Assembly (NCBI GenBank): GCA_963730535.1
Contig: CAVSRU010000004.1
Span: forward strand, 1-64,000
Origin: DASSUW01 sp963730535
GTDB lineage: Bacteria; Actinomycetota; Thermoleophilia; Solirubrobacterales; Solirubrobacteraceae
DNA length: 64,000 nt
Direction: 5' to 3'
Position numbers and translations under genes: made by a program. Below, one piece after another: positions 17,366 through 27,818 of the stretch (position 1 is its first letter; each line of letters opens with the position of its first letter). The notes under the pieces were generated by a model. The model ran no database searches and was not told the origin of the DNA. It was given only the letters and a program-made list of their open reading frames with translations.

Positions 17366-18982
17366 ATGATCACGCGGGTCGGCTCGGCGCAGTGCCGCCT
17401 GAGGAGGCGCCACGTGGCAGTCGCCCTGGCCGCGGCTGCGGTCGCGGTCGGCTCTGGCGCCGCTTCCGCTCACGCCCAGACCTTGTGGCCGCCGTATGGG
17501 CCGATCCCGCCGGGAACCCAGATCACGGTCCCGTTGTCGCTCGACAACTGGACCCAATCGGTTCCCACGCCTGCGGATTGCCTCGGCCAACCGGCCGGCA
17601 TTCTCCACCTCGGCGGCGTGAACGGCGGCACGCTCGTTGAGTTCCCGGGTGTCGACGCGCCCGAAGCCGAGGGCGTGTACTGGAACCGCCGTAATCCTCC
17701 GAGTGCGATCACGCTGCCGCCCGTCCAGCTCATCCCGGGGGCAGAATCGGACGAGAACGTTTACGTCGAGGCGTCGGTGAGCGAGCAGTGCGAGTGGATC
17801 CCCGGGCACTTCGCCGCGGTGCGGACGGGCACCATCAGGTTCTGCTGCTGGTCGGTGATCCCGGGAGCCACCTTGCCCCCCGGAGGGCCGGGGTCCGGGT
17901 CCGGCGGCGGGCCCGGCGGAGCGCCGGCGAGATGCCCCGAGGCCGCGGGCCTGCTCGCGTCGGCGAGGTACTGGAACGAGGTCGCCCAGCGGCATCGCGG
18001 ACGGTCGGTCGAGGCGCACAAGGCGGTCATCGACTACTGGGGGAAGGCCAGTGCCGCGTTCTACGCCGTGCTCGGCATCGCCGCCGCCGACCTCCCCGGC
18101 GACGCGATCTCCAAAGGCACGGCCCAGCATCTCGCCCGCAAGGAGACCTTGGACGGATACCGGCAGCTCTGGGACAACAGCCTGAACGGGAAGTGGCGGG
18201 AGATCTCCCGCCAGCTGCGCGTGCTCCAGGAGCTACGGAAGTTCCTCAAGGCCCTCGGACCGATCGGGAAGCTGGACGCGACGCTGCACGCCGGGGAGTC
18301 GCTCTACTGGCTGGGGCTGGCCGCCCAGCAGGGCGTGCTGCGCGACCGCATGGACGCCATCGCCGACGCCGCATTGAAGAACGCCACCGACGACCAGCGG
18401 CGCGCGGCCCGGGCATGCGGCAAGGGCGGCGCATCCACCGCCGCGAGCGCGGAGCGCACGCCGCCGTTCACGAAGCTCGCCCGTCCGCGCGCCGTCAAGC
18501 GCCTCCGGCTGAGCCTGGGCGGCCGCAAGGCGCGAGCGCTCAACGCGCTCCTGGCCGGCCAGGAGCGGGCCGTCGCGCTCGCCGAGGTCGTCGGCGAGAG
18601 CGCCGCGCGCGCACTGGCCGCCGAGAAGGCCGGCAGGAAGACATGGCGGGCCCGTCAGCTCCGGCACGCGCGGAAGACCGCCCGCAAGCTGGCCTCGCAC
18701 CTGGACGCGCAGGCGCGCCGCCGCGGGAAGGTCGCCGCATCGCTCGGCGGCGCGCCGCGCAGCGTCGAGATCACCGACCCCGCGAAGCTCGGGAAGCTGC
18801 TGCGCAAGCTTGGCCTGCCGGACGTCGTGAAGCGGCTCGGGTTCAAGCCACGCGCCCTGCGGCACATCTTCACCAAGCCGCCGGCCGGCCGGCTGACGCT
18901 GCCCTCGCTAGCCGACCCCGCCGGCGCAGCCCGCGACCGGGCCTGGGCCGCCGAACTGCGCCACTTCGCCGCGGGCCCGTAG
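17366..18982 (+). CDS. Large secreted protein of unknown function
   Basis: 538 aa. An arginine-rich N-region and hydrophobic core end at SAHAQ (signal peptide, ~residues 1-38). The mature N-terminal part (~40-185) is rich in Pro/Gly/Trp with paired cysteines (ADCLGQP, SEQCEWIP, IRFCCWSV), suggesting a small disulfide-bonded beta domain. A Gly/Pro linker (PPGGPGSGSGGGPGGAP) separates it from a highly basic helical domain (~190-530) with many Lys/Arg/Ala segments such as ARQLRHARKTARKLASHL. I recognise no named family. The helical part could bind wall polymers or DNA, which is guesswork. It stands alone between the HAD gene and sucC. Confidence 0.7.
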   Translation: MITRVGSAQCRLRRRHVAVALAAAAVAVGSGAASAHAQTLWPPYGPIPPGTQITVPLSLDNWTQSVPTPADCLGQPAGILHLGGVNGGTLVEFPGVDAPEAEGVYWNRRNPPSAITLPPVQLIPGAESDENVYVEASVSEQCEWIPGHFAAVRTGTIRFCCWSVIPGATLPPGGPGSGSGGGPGGAPARCPEAAGLLASARYWNEVAQRHRGRSVEAHKAVIDYWGKASAAFYAVLGIAAADLPGDAISKGTAQHLARKETLDGYRQLWDNSLNGKWREISRQLRVLQELRKFLKALGPIGKLDATLHAGESLYWLGLAAQQGVLRDRMDAIADAALKNATDDQRRAARACGKGGASTAASAERTPPFTKLARPRAVKRLRLSLGGRKARALNALLAGQERAVALAEVVGESAARALAAEKAGRKTWRARQLRHARKTARKLASHLDAQARRRGKVAASLGGAPRSVEITDPAKLGKLLRKLGLPDVVKRLGFKPRALRHIFTKPPAGRLTLPSLADPAGAARDRAWAAELRHFAAGP

Positions 18983-19012
18983 CCGCCGGGGCGCTAGGAT
19001 CGGCGCCCGGTC

Positions 19013-20152
19013 ATGGACCTGCTCGAGTACCAGGGCAAGCAGCTCTTCGCGCGCCACGGGGTTCCGGTGCCGTCAGGGTCGCCCGCCACCACGGTCGAGG
19101 AGGCGGTCGCGGCCGCTGACGAGATCGGCTACCCCTGCGTGATCAAGGCGCAGGTGCAGATCGGCGGCCGCGGGAAGGCCGGCGGCATCAAGGTCGCCCA
19201 GGACCGGGCCGAGGCCGAGACGCACTCGAAGGCGATCCTGGGCATGGACATCCGCGGCCACACCGTGCACGAGGTGTGGGTCGAGGCGGCGTCGGACATC
19301 GCGAGCGAGTACTACGCGTCGATCGTCTTCGACCGCTCGGCCAAGCGGCCGCTGGTGATGCTCTCCACCCAGGGCGGGATGGACATCGAGGAGGTCGCCG
19401 CCAGCGATCCGGACGCGATCGCGCGCCTGCACGTGGACCCGCTGCTCGGCTTCCAGGACTTCCACGCGCGGCGGCTCGCGTTCGAGGCGGGCGTCGACGC
19501 CGACGTCGTGCGGCCGATCGGCGCGCTGCTCAACCGGCTCTATGACGCGTTCGTCGCCGAGGAGGCGATGCTCGTCGAGGTCAACCCGCTGATCGTCACC
19601 GGCGATCGCCAGGTGATGGCGCTCGACGCAAAGGTGACGCTGGACGGCAACTCGCTCTTCCGCCACCCGGAGAACGCCGCGCTGCGCCGCACCGAGGGCG
19701 AGGACCCGCAGGAGCGGATGGCCCGGGAGCGCGGGCTGACGTACGTCAAGCTCGACGGCAACGTCGGCATCCTCGGCAACGGCGCCGGGCTCGTCATGTC
19801 CACCCTGGACGTGGTCGCGCAGGCCGGCGGGCAGCCGGCGAACTTCCTCGACGCCGGCGGCGGCTCGAAGGCCGAGGCGATCACGCAGGCCGTCGAGGTG
19901 ATCCTCTCCAACGAGAACGTCACCGCCGTGCTCTTCAACATCTTCGGGGGCATCACGCGCTGCGACGAGGTGGCCCGCGGGCTGATCGAGGCGTTCCGCC
20001 AGATCGAGCCGACCGTGCCGTTCGTGGTGCGGCTCGACGGGACCAACGACAAGGAGGGCCGCGCGCTGCTCGCCGAGGCCGACCTGCCCAACGTCCACGC
20101 CGAGTCGACGATGCTCGACGCCGCGCGCCGCGTCGTGGAGCTGGCCGCGTGA
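19013..20152 (+). CDS. sucC: Succinyl-CoA ligase beta subunit
   Basis: 379 aa. N-terminal ATP-grasp domain (MDLLEYQGKQLFARHGVPVP, IKAQVQIGGRGKAGGIK) and C-terminal CoA-ligase domain (GNGAGLVMSTLDVV, FLDAGGGSKAE, NIFGGITRCDEVARG, PFVVRLDGTNDKEG). With SucD it converts succinyl-CoA to succinate with substrate-level ATP or GTP formation in the TCA cycle. The stop overlaps the GTG of sucD (GTGA), guaranteeing coupled synthesis of the two subunits. Confidence 0.97.
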   Translation: MDLLEYQGKQLFARHGVPVPSGSPATTVEEAVAAADEIGYPCVIKAQVQIGGRGKAGGIKVAQDRAEAETHSKAILGMDIRGHTVHEVWVEAASDIASEYYASIVFDRSAKRPLVMLSTQGGMDIEEVAASDPDAIARLHVDPLLGFQDFHARRLAFEAGVDADVVRPIGALLNRLYDAFVAEEAMLVEVNPLIVTGDRQVMALDAKVTLDGNSLFRHPENAALRRTEGEDPQERMARERGLTYVKLDGNVGILGNGAGLVMSTLDVVAQAGGQPANFLDAGGGSKAEAITQAVEVILSNENVTAVLFNIFGGITRCDEVARGLIEAFRQIEPTVPFVVRLDGTNDKEGRALLAEADLPNVHAESTMLDAARRVVELAA

Positions 20153-21033
20153 GCATCCTCGTCGACACCGACACGCGGCTGTGCGTGAGCGGCATCACCG
20201 GCCGCGAGGGCACCTTCCACACGCTCAACAACCGGGACTACGGCACGAACGTGGTGTCGGGCGTGACGCCCGGCAAGGGCGGCCAGGACGTCGAGGGCAT
20301 CCCGGTCTTCGACACGTTCCACGACGCCGTGAGCGAGACCGGCGCCAACACGGCGATGATCTTCGTCCCGCCGCGCTTCGCGGCCGACTCGATCCTCGAG
20401 GCCGAGGACGCCGGCATCGCGCTCGTCGTGGCGATCACCGAGGGCATCCCGGCCCACGACGAGCTGCGCGTCTACAACCATCTGGCCCGCAATCCCGCCG
20501 TGCGGCTCGTCGGCCCGAACTGCCCGGGGATCCTCTCCCCCGGCAAGGCCAACGTCGGCATCATCCCGGCGTCGTTCTTCTCCGAGGGCAACGTGGGCGT
20601 CGTCTCCCGCTCGGGGACGCTCACCTACCAGATCGGCAACGAGCTGGCGCAGCGCGGGTTCGGCAACTCGACGATCGTGGGGATCGGCGGCGATCCCGTG
20701 CCCGGGTCGAGCTTCATCGACATCATCGCCGAGTTCGAGGCCGACCCCGAGACGGAGCTGATCGTCATGGCCGGCGAGATCGGCGGGTCGGCCGAGGAGG
20801 AGGCGGCGGAGTACATCGGCGAGCACGTCTCCAAGCCGGTCGTGGCGTACATCGCCGGCTTCACCGCTCCCCCGGGCAAGACGATGGGCCACGCGGGCGC
20901 GATCGTGTCCGGCACCGCCGGCACGGCGGCGGCGAAGCAGGAGGCGTTGGAGGCCCAGGGCGTCCGGGTCGGCCGGACGCCGACCGAGGTCGCCGAGATC
21001 GCCGCCGAGATCGCGGGCTCGCTGGCGCGGTGA
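20149..21033 (+). CDS. sucD: Succinyl-CoA ligase alpha subunit
   Basis: 294 aa from a GTG in a 4-base overlap with sucC. CoA-binding Rossmann domain (SGITGREGTFHT, GVTPGKGGQ, FVPPRFAADSILEAEDAGI, GPNCPGILSPG) and ligase domain with the phosphorylated active-site histidine in MGHAGAIVSG. Together with SucC forms the TCA-cycle enzyme. Its stop in turn overlaps the GTG of pepT, so the peptidase is carried on the same transcript. Confidence 0.97.
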   Translation: MSILVDTDTRLCVSGITGREGTFHTLNNRDYGTNVVSGVTPGKGGQDVEGIPVFDTFHDAVSETGANTAMIFVPPRFAADSILEAEDAGIALVVAITEGIPAHDELRVYNHLARNPAVRLVGPNCPGILSPGKANVGIIPASFFSEGNVGVVSRSGTLTYQIGNELAQRGFGNSTIVGIGGDPVPGSSFIDIIAEFEADPETELIVMAGEIGGSAEEEAAEYIGEHVSKPVVAYIAGFTAPPGKTMGHAGAIVSGTAGTAAAKQEALEAQGVRVGRTPTEVAEIAAEIAGSLAR

Positions 21034-22304
21034 CCTTCTCCTCGGCTCTCGCCGAGGCGCTGGCGCCGGACGTGCTCGAGCGCTTCCAGCGGTACGTGCG
21101 GGTGGGCACGCAGTCCGACGTCTCCGCGGAGACGTCGCCGAGCACTCCCGGTCAGCTCGAGCTGGCGCGGCTGCTGGTCGACGACCTGCGCGCGGCCGGG
21201 CTCGAGGACGCGTCGCTCGACGAGCAGGGCTTCGTGTTCGCGACGCTGCCGTCACCGGATCCCGCCCATCCGGTGATCGGGCTGCTCGCGCATGTCGACA
21301 CCTCACCGGACGCGCCCGGTGACGGCGTCGAGCCGCTCGTGCACCGCGGCTACGACGGCGGGCCGATCTCGCTGCCGCGCGGCGGGACGGTGCTCGCCCC
21401 GGCGGACATGCCGGTGCTGGCTGGGAAGCTCGGGCACGACATCGTGACCTCGAGCGGCGACACGCTGCTCGGCGCCGACGACAAGGCCGGGGTGGCCGAG
21501 ATCGTGGCGGCCGTCGCTCATCTGGCTGCGCACCCCGAGCTCCCGCGGCCGACGCTGCGCGTGGGGTTCACGCCCGACGAGGAGATCGGCAAGGGCGCGT
21601 TCCGGTTCGACATCGAGCGCTTCGGGGCGCGGTGCGCCTACACGCTCGACGGCTCGCAGCCCGGGGAGCTCCAGGACGAGACGTTCTCGGCGCGCGAGGT
21701 CGTACTCACCGTCCACGGCGTCGACATCCACCCGGGCTGGGCGACCGGCAAGCTCGTCAACGCGCTCACGGTCGCCGGCCGGATCCTCGCCGCGCTGCCG
21801 TTCGACCGGCTCACGCCGAGCACCACCTCGGACCGCGCGGGGTTCATCCACGTCACCGACGTCGCGGGCACCGCCCCGCGAGCCGTCATCCACGCCATCG
21901 TCCGCGACTTCGAGGAGGAGCTGCTCGAGCAGCACGTCGACCTGCTGCGGCGGACCGCCGAGGAGGTCGTCGCCGGGGTGCCGGGAGCCCGGCTCGAGGT
22001 CGACGTCCGCTACCAGTACTCGAACATGCGCCGCTACCTGGAGCCGTTCCCGGAGGTGGTCGCGGCGGCCGAGCGAGCGATCGTCGCCGAGGGCCTCTCC
22101 GTGGTCCGCACCCCGATCCGCGGCGGAACCGACGGCTCGATCCTGTCGGAGCGGGGGCTGCCGACGCCGAACATCTTCACCGGCGGGCACGAGTACCACT
22201 CCGTGCGCGAGTGGGCCTCGGTGCAGGACATGGCGTCCGCGGCTGCCGTGGTCGTGCGGCTGGCCGGGGAGTGGGCGCGGGGAACGTCAACTGCGGCAGG
22301 GTAG
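21030..22304 (+). CDS. pepT: Peptidase T (M20B tripeptidase)
   Basis: 424 aa, GTG start overlapping sucD. Typical PepT start (LERFQRYVRVGTQSDV, STPGQLELARLL), zinc motifs LAHVDTSPDAPG, LGADDKAGVAEIV, FTPDEEIGKGAFRFD, and GGTDGSILSERGLPTPNIFTGG with the C-terminal HEYHSVREWA. Removes the N-terminal residue from tripeptides in the cytoplasm. Oddity: the last seven residues and the stop codon (TAG at 22302-22304) are encoded by the left end of repeat element B, so the element forms the 3' end of this gene. Confidence 0.95.
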   Translation: MTFSSALAEALAPDVLERFQRYVRVGTQSDVSAETSPSTPGQLELARLLVDDLRAAGLEDASLDEQGFVFATLPSPDPAHPVIGLLAHVDTSPDAPGDGVEPLVHRGYDGGPISLPRGGTVLAPADMPVLAGKLGHDIVTSSGDTLLGADDKAGVAEIVAAVAHLAAHPELPRPTLRVGFTPDEEIGKGAFRFDIERFGARCAYTLDGSQPGELQDETFSAREVVLTVHGVDIHPGWATGKLVNALTVAGRILAALPFDRLTPSTTSDRAGFIHVTDVAGTAPRAVIHAIVRDFEEELLEQHVDLLRRTAEEVVAGVPGARLEVDVRYQYSNMRRYLEPFPEVVAAAERAIVAEGLSVVRTPIRGGTDGSILSERGLPTPNIFTGGHEYHSVREWASVQDMASAAAVVVRLAGEWARGTSTAAG

Positions 22305-22533
22305 GGAGGCGAGGGTGCCAAAGGGGACAACGGTCCCTCATCCGATGGGCGCGTGGCCGGTTAGGAGCCGTAGCGGCTCATAAGGGGACAACGGTCCCTC
22401 GTCCGAGCGGCTCGTGGCCAGTTAGGAGCCGTAGCGGCTCATAAGTGGACAACCGGCCGTCGAACGAGGCGGCGTTGTCCGGTTCTGCACCCCGCCCGGC
22501 CCCTCGCTTCCCTACCCAGCGCAGTTGACGTTC
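22282..22533. repeat. Intergenic structured element B (252 bp, inverted ends)
   Basis: Left end GAACGTCAACTGCGGCAGGG at 22282, right end CCCAGCGCAGTTGACGTTC ending at 22533. Inside, two tandem modules each carry GTTAGGAGCCGTAGCGGCTC and CATAAG, preceded by GGGGACAACGGTCCCTC, and a last GGACAAC/GTTGTCC hairpin. The first ~24 bases lie in pepT; the right end stops one base before the stop codon of the convergent DUF1707 gene. Confidence 0.92.
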
Positions 22534-22534
22534 G

Positions 22535-23107
22535 TCAGTCAGCGAGCGAGCGGCGCTTCTTGCGCTCGACCACCACGCCGCCCATCAGCGAGTACGCGCG
22601 CACGTGGACGACGGGGGCGTCCGGGAGCGGGAGCGATCGGTCGTTCGGCCCGGTGTTGCCGCCCATCAGCGCGAAGCCGCTCATCTCGACCGACACGCCG
22701 GGCGGCACGGTGATCGTCACCGCGCCCATGACGGCGGTGGCGAGGATCTCGGCGCCGTCCGCCAGCTCCGCCTCGCGCAGGTCGATGTCGACGCCGCCCA
22801 TGATCGAGACCGCGTTCGTGCGGCGCGCCGGGCGCCAGCGGCCCTTGCGCTCCTCGCCGCCCATGATCGCGACGACCCAGCGGCGCTCCTTGGCGGGTGC
22901 GTCGGGGTACGCGCGCGCCGAACGCGCCTCAGGGAGGTCGGCGGTCAGCGCGTCGAGCTCACCTCGCGTACGCGCGCCGTCGGCCAGCTCGACCCGCTCG
23001 GCCAGCTCCTCGAGCGTCAGCCGCCCCTCGCCCCCGGCCTCCCGCAGGCGCACCATCGTCGCCTCGCGGTCGGCGTCCGAGACGCGCAGGTCGGGATGCT
23101 GGGACAT
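22535..23107 (-). CDS. DUF1707/LiaF-like cell-envelope response protein
   Basis: 190 aa from the ATG at 23107. Residues ~1-55 are the DUF1707 domain (LRVSDADREATMVRLREA, GRLTLEELAERVELA, ARTRGELDALTADLP), a short putative DNA- or membrane-associated module common in actinobacteria. The rest repeats the motif MGG in short beta stretches (VAIMGGEERKG, VSIMGGVDIDLREAEL, AVMGAVTITVPPGVSVE, FALMGGN, YSLMGGVVVERKKRR), as in the C-terminal domain of LiaF/VraT-type proteins of cell-wall stress signalling. No transmembrane helix is present. Divergent from the ABC-F gene; partner kinase not in the window. Confidence 0.85.
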   Translation of the reverse strand: MSQHPDLRVSDADREATMVRLREAGGEGRLTLEELAERVELADGARTRGELDALTADLPEARSARAYPDAPAKERRWVVAIMGGEERKGRWRPARRTNAVSIMGGVDIDLREAELADGAEILATAVMGAVTITVPPGVSVEMSGFALMGGNTGPNDRSLPLPDAPVVHVRAYSLMGGVVVERKKRRSLAD

Positions 23108-23200
23108 GGCGCCGCTGACGGTAGTCCGACGCGCATCGAGCGTGAGTACGGCCACCCCCACTTGCCACCTGCGGCCGAGCCGGGCGAATCTAGACCGGCC

Positions 23201-24796
<1,596 letters not shown>

Positions 24797-24811
24797 TCGT
24801 ATCCTGCGGCC

Positions 24812-25909
24812 ATGGCCGACACGATCTCGTTCGCTCGCGGCGCTCCGTCGCTGGACATCGTCGACGTCGAGGGGCTGCGGGAGTCCGCGCAGCTGGCGTT
24901 CGAGCGCGACCCCGCGGGGACGACCGCGTACGGGACGTCGGTCGGCTACGTGCCGCTGCGCGAGTGGATCGCCTCCCAGCACGGCGTCGAGGTCGACCAG
25001 GTGCTGGTCACCAACGGCTCGATGCAGGCCGACGCCTTCCTGTTCCAGCTGCTGGTCAAGCCCGGCGACGCGGTGGTCGTCGAGTCGCCGACCTACGACC
25101 GCACGCTTCTGAACCTGCGCAACCGCGACGCCGACATCCACATGGTTGAGCTGGAGACCGACGGGATCGCCGTCGACGCGCTCGACGGGCTGCTGCGCGG
25201 CGGGGTGCGGCCCACGCTCGCGCACGTGATCCCCAACTTCCAGAACCCCGCCGGCTACACGCTGAGCGAGGCCAAGCGGACCAAGCTCCTCGAGCTCGCC
25301 TCCGAGTTCGACTTCACGCTGTTCGAGGACGACCCGTACATCGCGATCCGCTTCGAGGGCGAGGGCCTGCGGACGATGTTCTCGCGCGACGATGCCGGCA
25401 AGGTCGTGTACGCGTCGTCGTTCTCCAAGACCGTCTGCCCCGGCATCCGGGTCGGCTATCTGGTCGGCGCCCAGGCGACGATCAAGCAGATCCAGGGGAT
25501 CGCCACCAACACCTACATCTCGCCGAACATGGTCGCGCAGTCGATCGTCAACCAGTTCGTGCGCTCCGGCCGCATGGACGCGGCGGTCGACACCGTCAAG
25601 AACGCGCTCCGCGATCGGCGCGACACCCTGGTCGCCGCGCTCGAGCGCGAGCTCCCCGAGGCGCGCTTCTCGCCACCCGAGGGCGGCTACTTCATGTGGG
25701 TCGAGCTGCCCGAGGAGGTGAACGTCGCCGAGCTGGAGACGGCGGCGAAGGAGCGCGGCGTGATCTTCGTCAAGGGCACCGACTTCCTGCTCGAGGGGGG
25801 CGAGAACACCCTCCGGCTGGCCTATTCGGGGGTGACGCCCGCCCAGATCGACGAGGGCGTCTCGCGGCTGGCCGAGGCGGCGCGGTCGATCGGCGTTGCA
25901 GCCACCTGA
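24812..25909 (+). CDS. PLP-dependent class I/II aminotransferase
   Basis: 365 aa. Fold type I aminotransferase: YGTSVGYVPLREWIA, VTNGSMQADAFLFQLL, FQNPAGYTLSEAKR, EDDPYIAIRF, the PLP-binding lysine in YASSFSKTVCPGIRVGY, and FSPPEGGYFMWVELP. The pattern is that of 2-aminoadipate/kynurenine/aromatic aminotransferases (LysN/PatA/ARO8-like). It overlaps the next gene by 14 bp and heads a unit with kynurenine formamidase and kynureninase, so transamination of kynurenine or of a product of that pathway is the natural guess. Not proven by sequence. Confidence 0.88.
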   Translation: MADTISFARGAPSLDIVDVEGLRESAQLAFERDPAGTTAYGTSVGYVPLREWIASQHGVEVDQVLVTNGSMQADAFLFQLLVKPGDAVVVESPTYDRTLLNLRNRDADIHMVELETDGIAVDALDGLLRGGVRPTLAHVIPNFQNPAGYTLSEAKRTKLLELASEFDFTLFEDDPYIAIRFEGEGLRTMFSRDDAGKVVYASSFSKTVCPGIRVGYLVGAQATIKQIQGIATNTYISPNMVAQSIVNQFVRSGRMDAAVDTVKNALRDRRDTLVAALERELPEARFSPPEGGYFMWVELPEEVNVAELETAAKERGVIFVKGTDFLLEGGENTLRLAYSGVTPAQIDEGVSRLAEAARSIGVAAT

Positions 25910-26576
25910 GACCGTCGCCTACGGGGACCATCCCTCCCAGGTCTGCGACGTCTATCGCGCCGGGGACGGCGCGTCGGTCGCGGTGCTCATCCACGGCGGC
26001 TTCTGGCGCGCCCGCTACGGCCGCGACCTCGAGGAGGCGCTGGTCCGCGACCTCGTGGAGCGCGGCTGGACGGTGTGGAACATCGAGTACCGCCGGCTGG
26101 GCGACGGCGGCGGCTGGCCGGCGACGTTCGAGGACGTCGAGGCGGCCGTGGGCGCGCTCGGCGAGGATCGCTCGCGGGCGGTGGCGATCGGCCACTCCGC
26201 CGGCGGGCAGCTCGCCGTGTGGGTGGCCCAGCGCGCCGGGCTGGCCGGCGCGGTCTCCCAGGCGGGCGCGCTGGACCTCGACGAGCTGTGGCGGCTCGGC
26301 ACCTCCAACGGCGTGGTCGGCGAGCTCCTGGGCGGCGGTCCCGACGACGTGCCCGACCGCTACGACGCGGTCTCGCCGGCCCGGCGGCTGCCGGTCGGCG
26401 TCCCGGTCCTGCTCGTGCACGGCGCGCTCGACGAGGATGTGCCCGTCCACATCTCACGCGAGTTCGCCGCCGCGGCCGGCTGCGAGCTCGCGGAGATCGA
26501 CGACGAGGGCCACTACGAGCACCTGGAGCCAGGCTCGCGATGCTGGGAGGCGGTTCTCGCATGGCTGACTCGCTGA
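25896..26576 (+). CDS. Kynurenine formamidase-type alpha/beta hydrolase
   Basis: 226 aa from a TTG within the end of the aminotransferase gene. Alpha/beta hydrolase with oxyanion motif HGGFWRARYG, nucleophile Ser in IGHSAGGQLAVW, acid in HGALDEDVPVHIS and His in DDEGHYEHLEPG. This is the HGGxW-type esterase layout used by kynurenine formamidases of the alpha/beta class (N-formylkynurenine to kynurenine plus formate). The gene directly upstream of kynureninase and overlapping it by 16 bp strongly supports the role. It is not the KynB (cyclase-like) fold, so no kynB symbol is given. Confidence 0.82.
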   Translation: MQPPETVAYGDHPSQVCDVYRAGDGASVAVLIHGGFWRARYGRDLEEALVRDLVERGWTVWNIEYRRLGDGGGWPATFEDVEAAVGALGEDRSRAVAIGHSAGGQLAVWVAQRAGLAGAVSQAGALDLDELWRLGTSNGVVGELLGGGPDDVPDRYDAVSPARRLPVGVPVLLVHGALDEDVPVHISREFAAAAGCELAEIDDEGHYEHLEPGSRCWEAVLAWLTR

Positions 26577-27812
26577 GCCGCGAGCACGCGGTCGAGCGCG
26601 ACGCCGCGGATCCGCTGGCGGGATTCGCCGAGCGCTTCGTGAACACGGATCCGGCGCGGATCTACCTGGACGGCAACTCGCTCGGGCGGCTCCCGCTCGC
26701 CACCCGCGACCGCCTGCGCGAGCTGGTCGAGGAGTGGGGCGACCGGCTCGTCTCCGGATGGCCGGAGTGGATCGACGCCCCGGCCCGGGTCGGCGACGCC
26801 CTCGCCGCCGGCGTGCTCGGCGCGCGGCCGGGCGAGGTGGTGGTCGGCGACTCGACGACCGTGAACCTGTTCAAGCTCTGCTCGGCGGTGCTCGACCTCT
26901 CGCCGGGGGCCATCGTCACCGACCGCGACAACTTCCCCACCGACCGCTACGTGCTCGAGGGCCTCGCCGCGCAGCGCGGGCGGGAGCTGCGCGTGTTCCA
27001 GCCGGACGCACTGGCCGGGCCGCAGCCGTCCGACCTCGAGCCGCACCTCGACGGCGCCGCCCTCGTGCTGCTCTCCCACGTGAGCTACCGCGCCGGCGCG
27101 CTCGCCGACCTGCGCGCCCTCACGGCGCTCGCTCGCGAGCACGGCGCGCTCGTGGTCTGGGACCTCTCGCACTCCGCCGGCGCCGTGCCGGTCGAGCTGA
27201 GAGACGCGGGCGTCGAGCTCGCCGTCGGCTGCACGTACAAGTACCTCAACGCCGGCCCGGGAGCGCCCGCCTTCCTCTACGTCGCCGAGGAGCTGCAGCC
27301 GCGCGCTGCGCTCCCCGATCTGGGGCTGGTTCGGCCAGCGCGACCAGTTCGCGATGGAGCGCGACTACGACCCGGTCGACGGCGTCGGCCGCTTCCTGGC
27401 CGGCACCCCGCCGGTGCTCGACCTCGCCGCCGTGGAGGAGGGCGTGCGGCTCACGGCGGAGGCCGGCATCGACCGCCTGCGCGCCAAGTCGGTGGCCCTC
27501 TGCGACCTGATCGTGGAGCTCCACGACGCCTGGCTGGCGTCGCTGGGCTTCAGCCTCGGCTCCCTCCGCGAAGGGGAGCGCCGCGGTTCCCACGTCTCGA
27601 TCCGACACGACGAGGCGTGGCCGATCTGCCGCGCGCTGATCGAGCGCGCCGCCGTCGTCCCCGACTTCCGCGGCCCCGACTCGATCCGCCTCGGCGTCGC
27701 CCCGCTCTACACCGGCTTCGCCGACGTCTGGGACGCGCTCGACCGCCTCCGGCGCCTCGTCCAGGCCGGAGAGCAGCGGATGGTGGACGCCAGCCGGGCG
27801 CGGGTAACGTGA
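26561..27812 (+). CDS. kynU: Kynureninase, disrupted by one apparent extra base
   Basis: Start ATG at 26561 with GGGAGG about 10 nt before it. Cleaves kynurenine to anthranilate and alanine using PLP. Conserved segments: YLDGNSLGRLP, DSTTVNLFKL, DNFPTDRYVLEGL, LLSHVSYRAGALAD, WDLSHSAGAVPVEL and PLP lysine in GCTYKYLNAGPG. After LQPR the frame breaks; one base removed at about 27302-27311 restores SPIWGWFGQRDQFAMERDY, GRFLAGTPPVLDLAAVEEG and a normal C-terminus ending at 27812. With one base skipped the protein is about 416 aa, the family's usual length. As written the product would be truncated and fused to nonsense. Sequence error is at least as likely as real decay because all other motifs are intact. 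Confidence 0.88.
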
Positions 27813-27818
27813 CTGGTG

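Noticed and set aside
27354..27812. Separate small gene for the second half of kynureninase
   Set aside because: It has no ribosome site and continues the kynureninase alignment precisely; one extra base upstream explains the split better.
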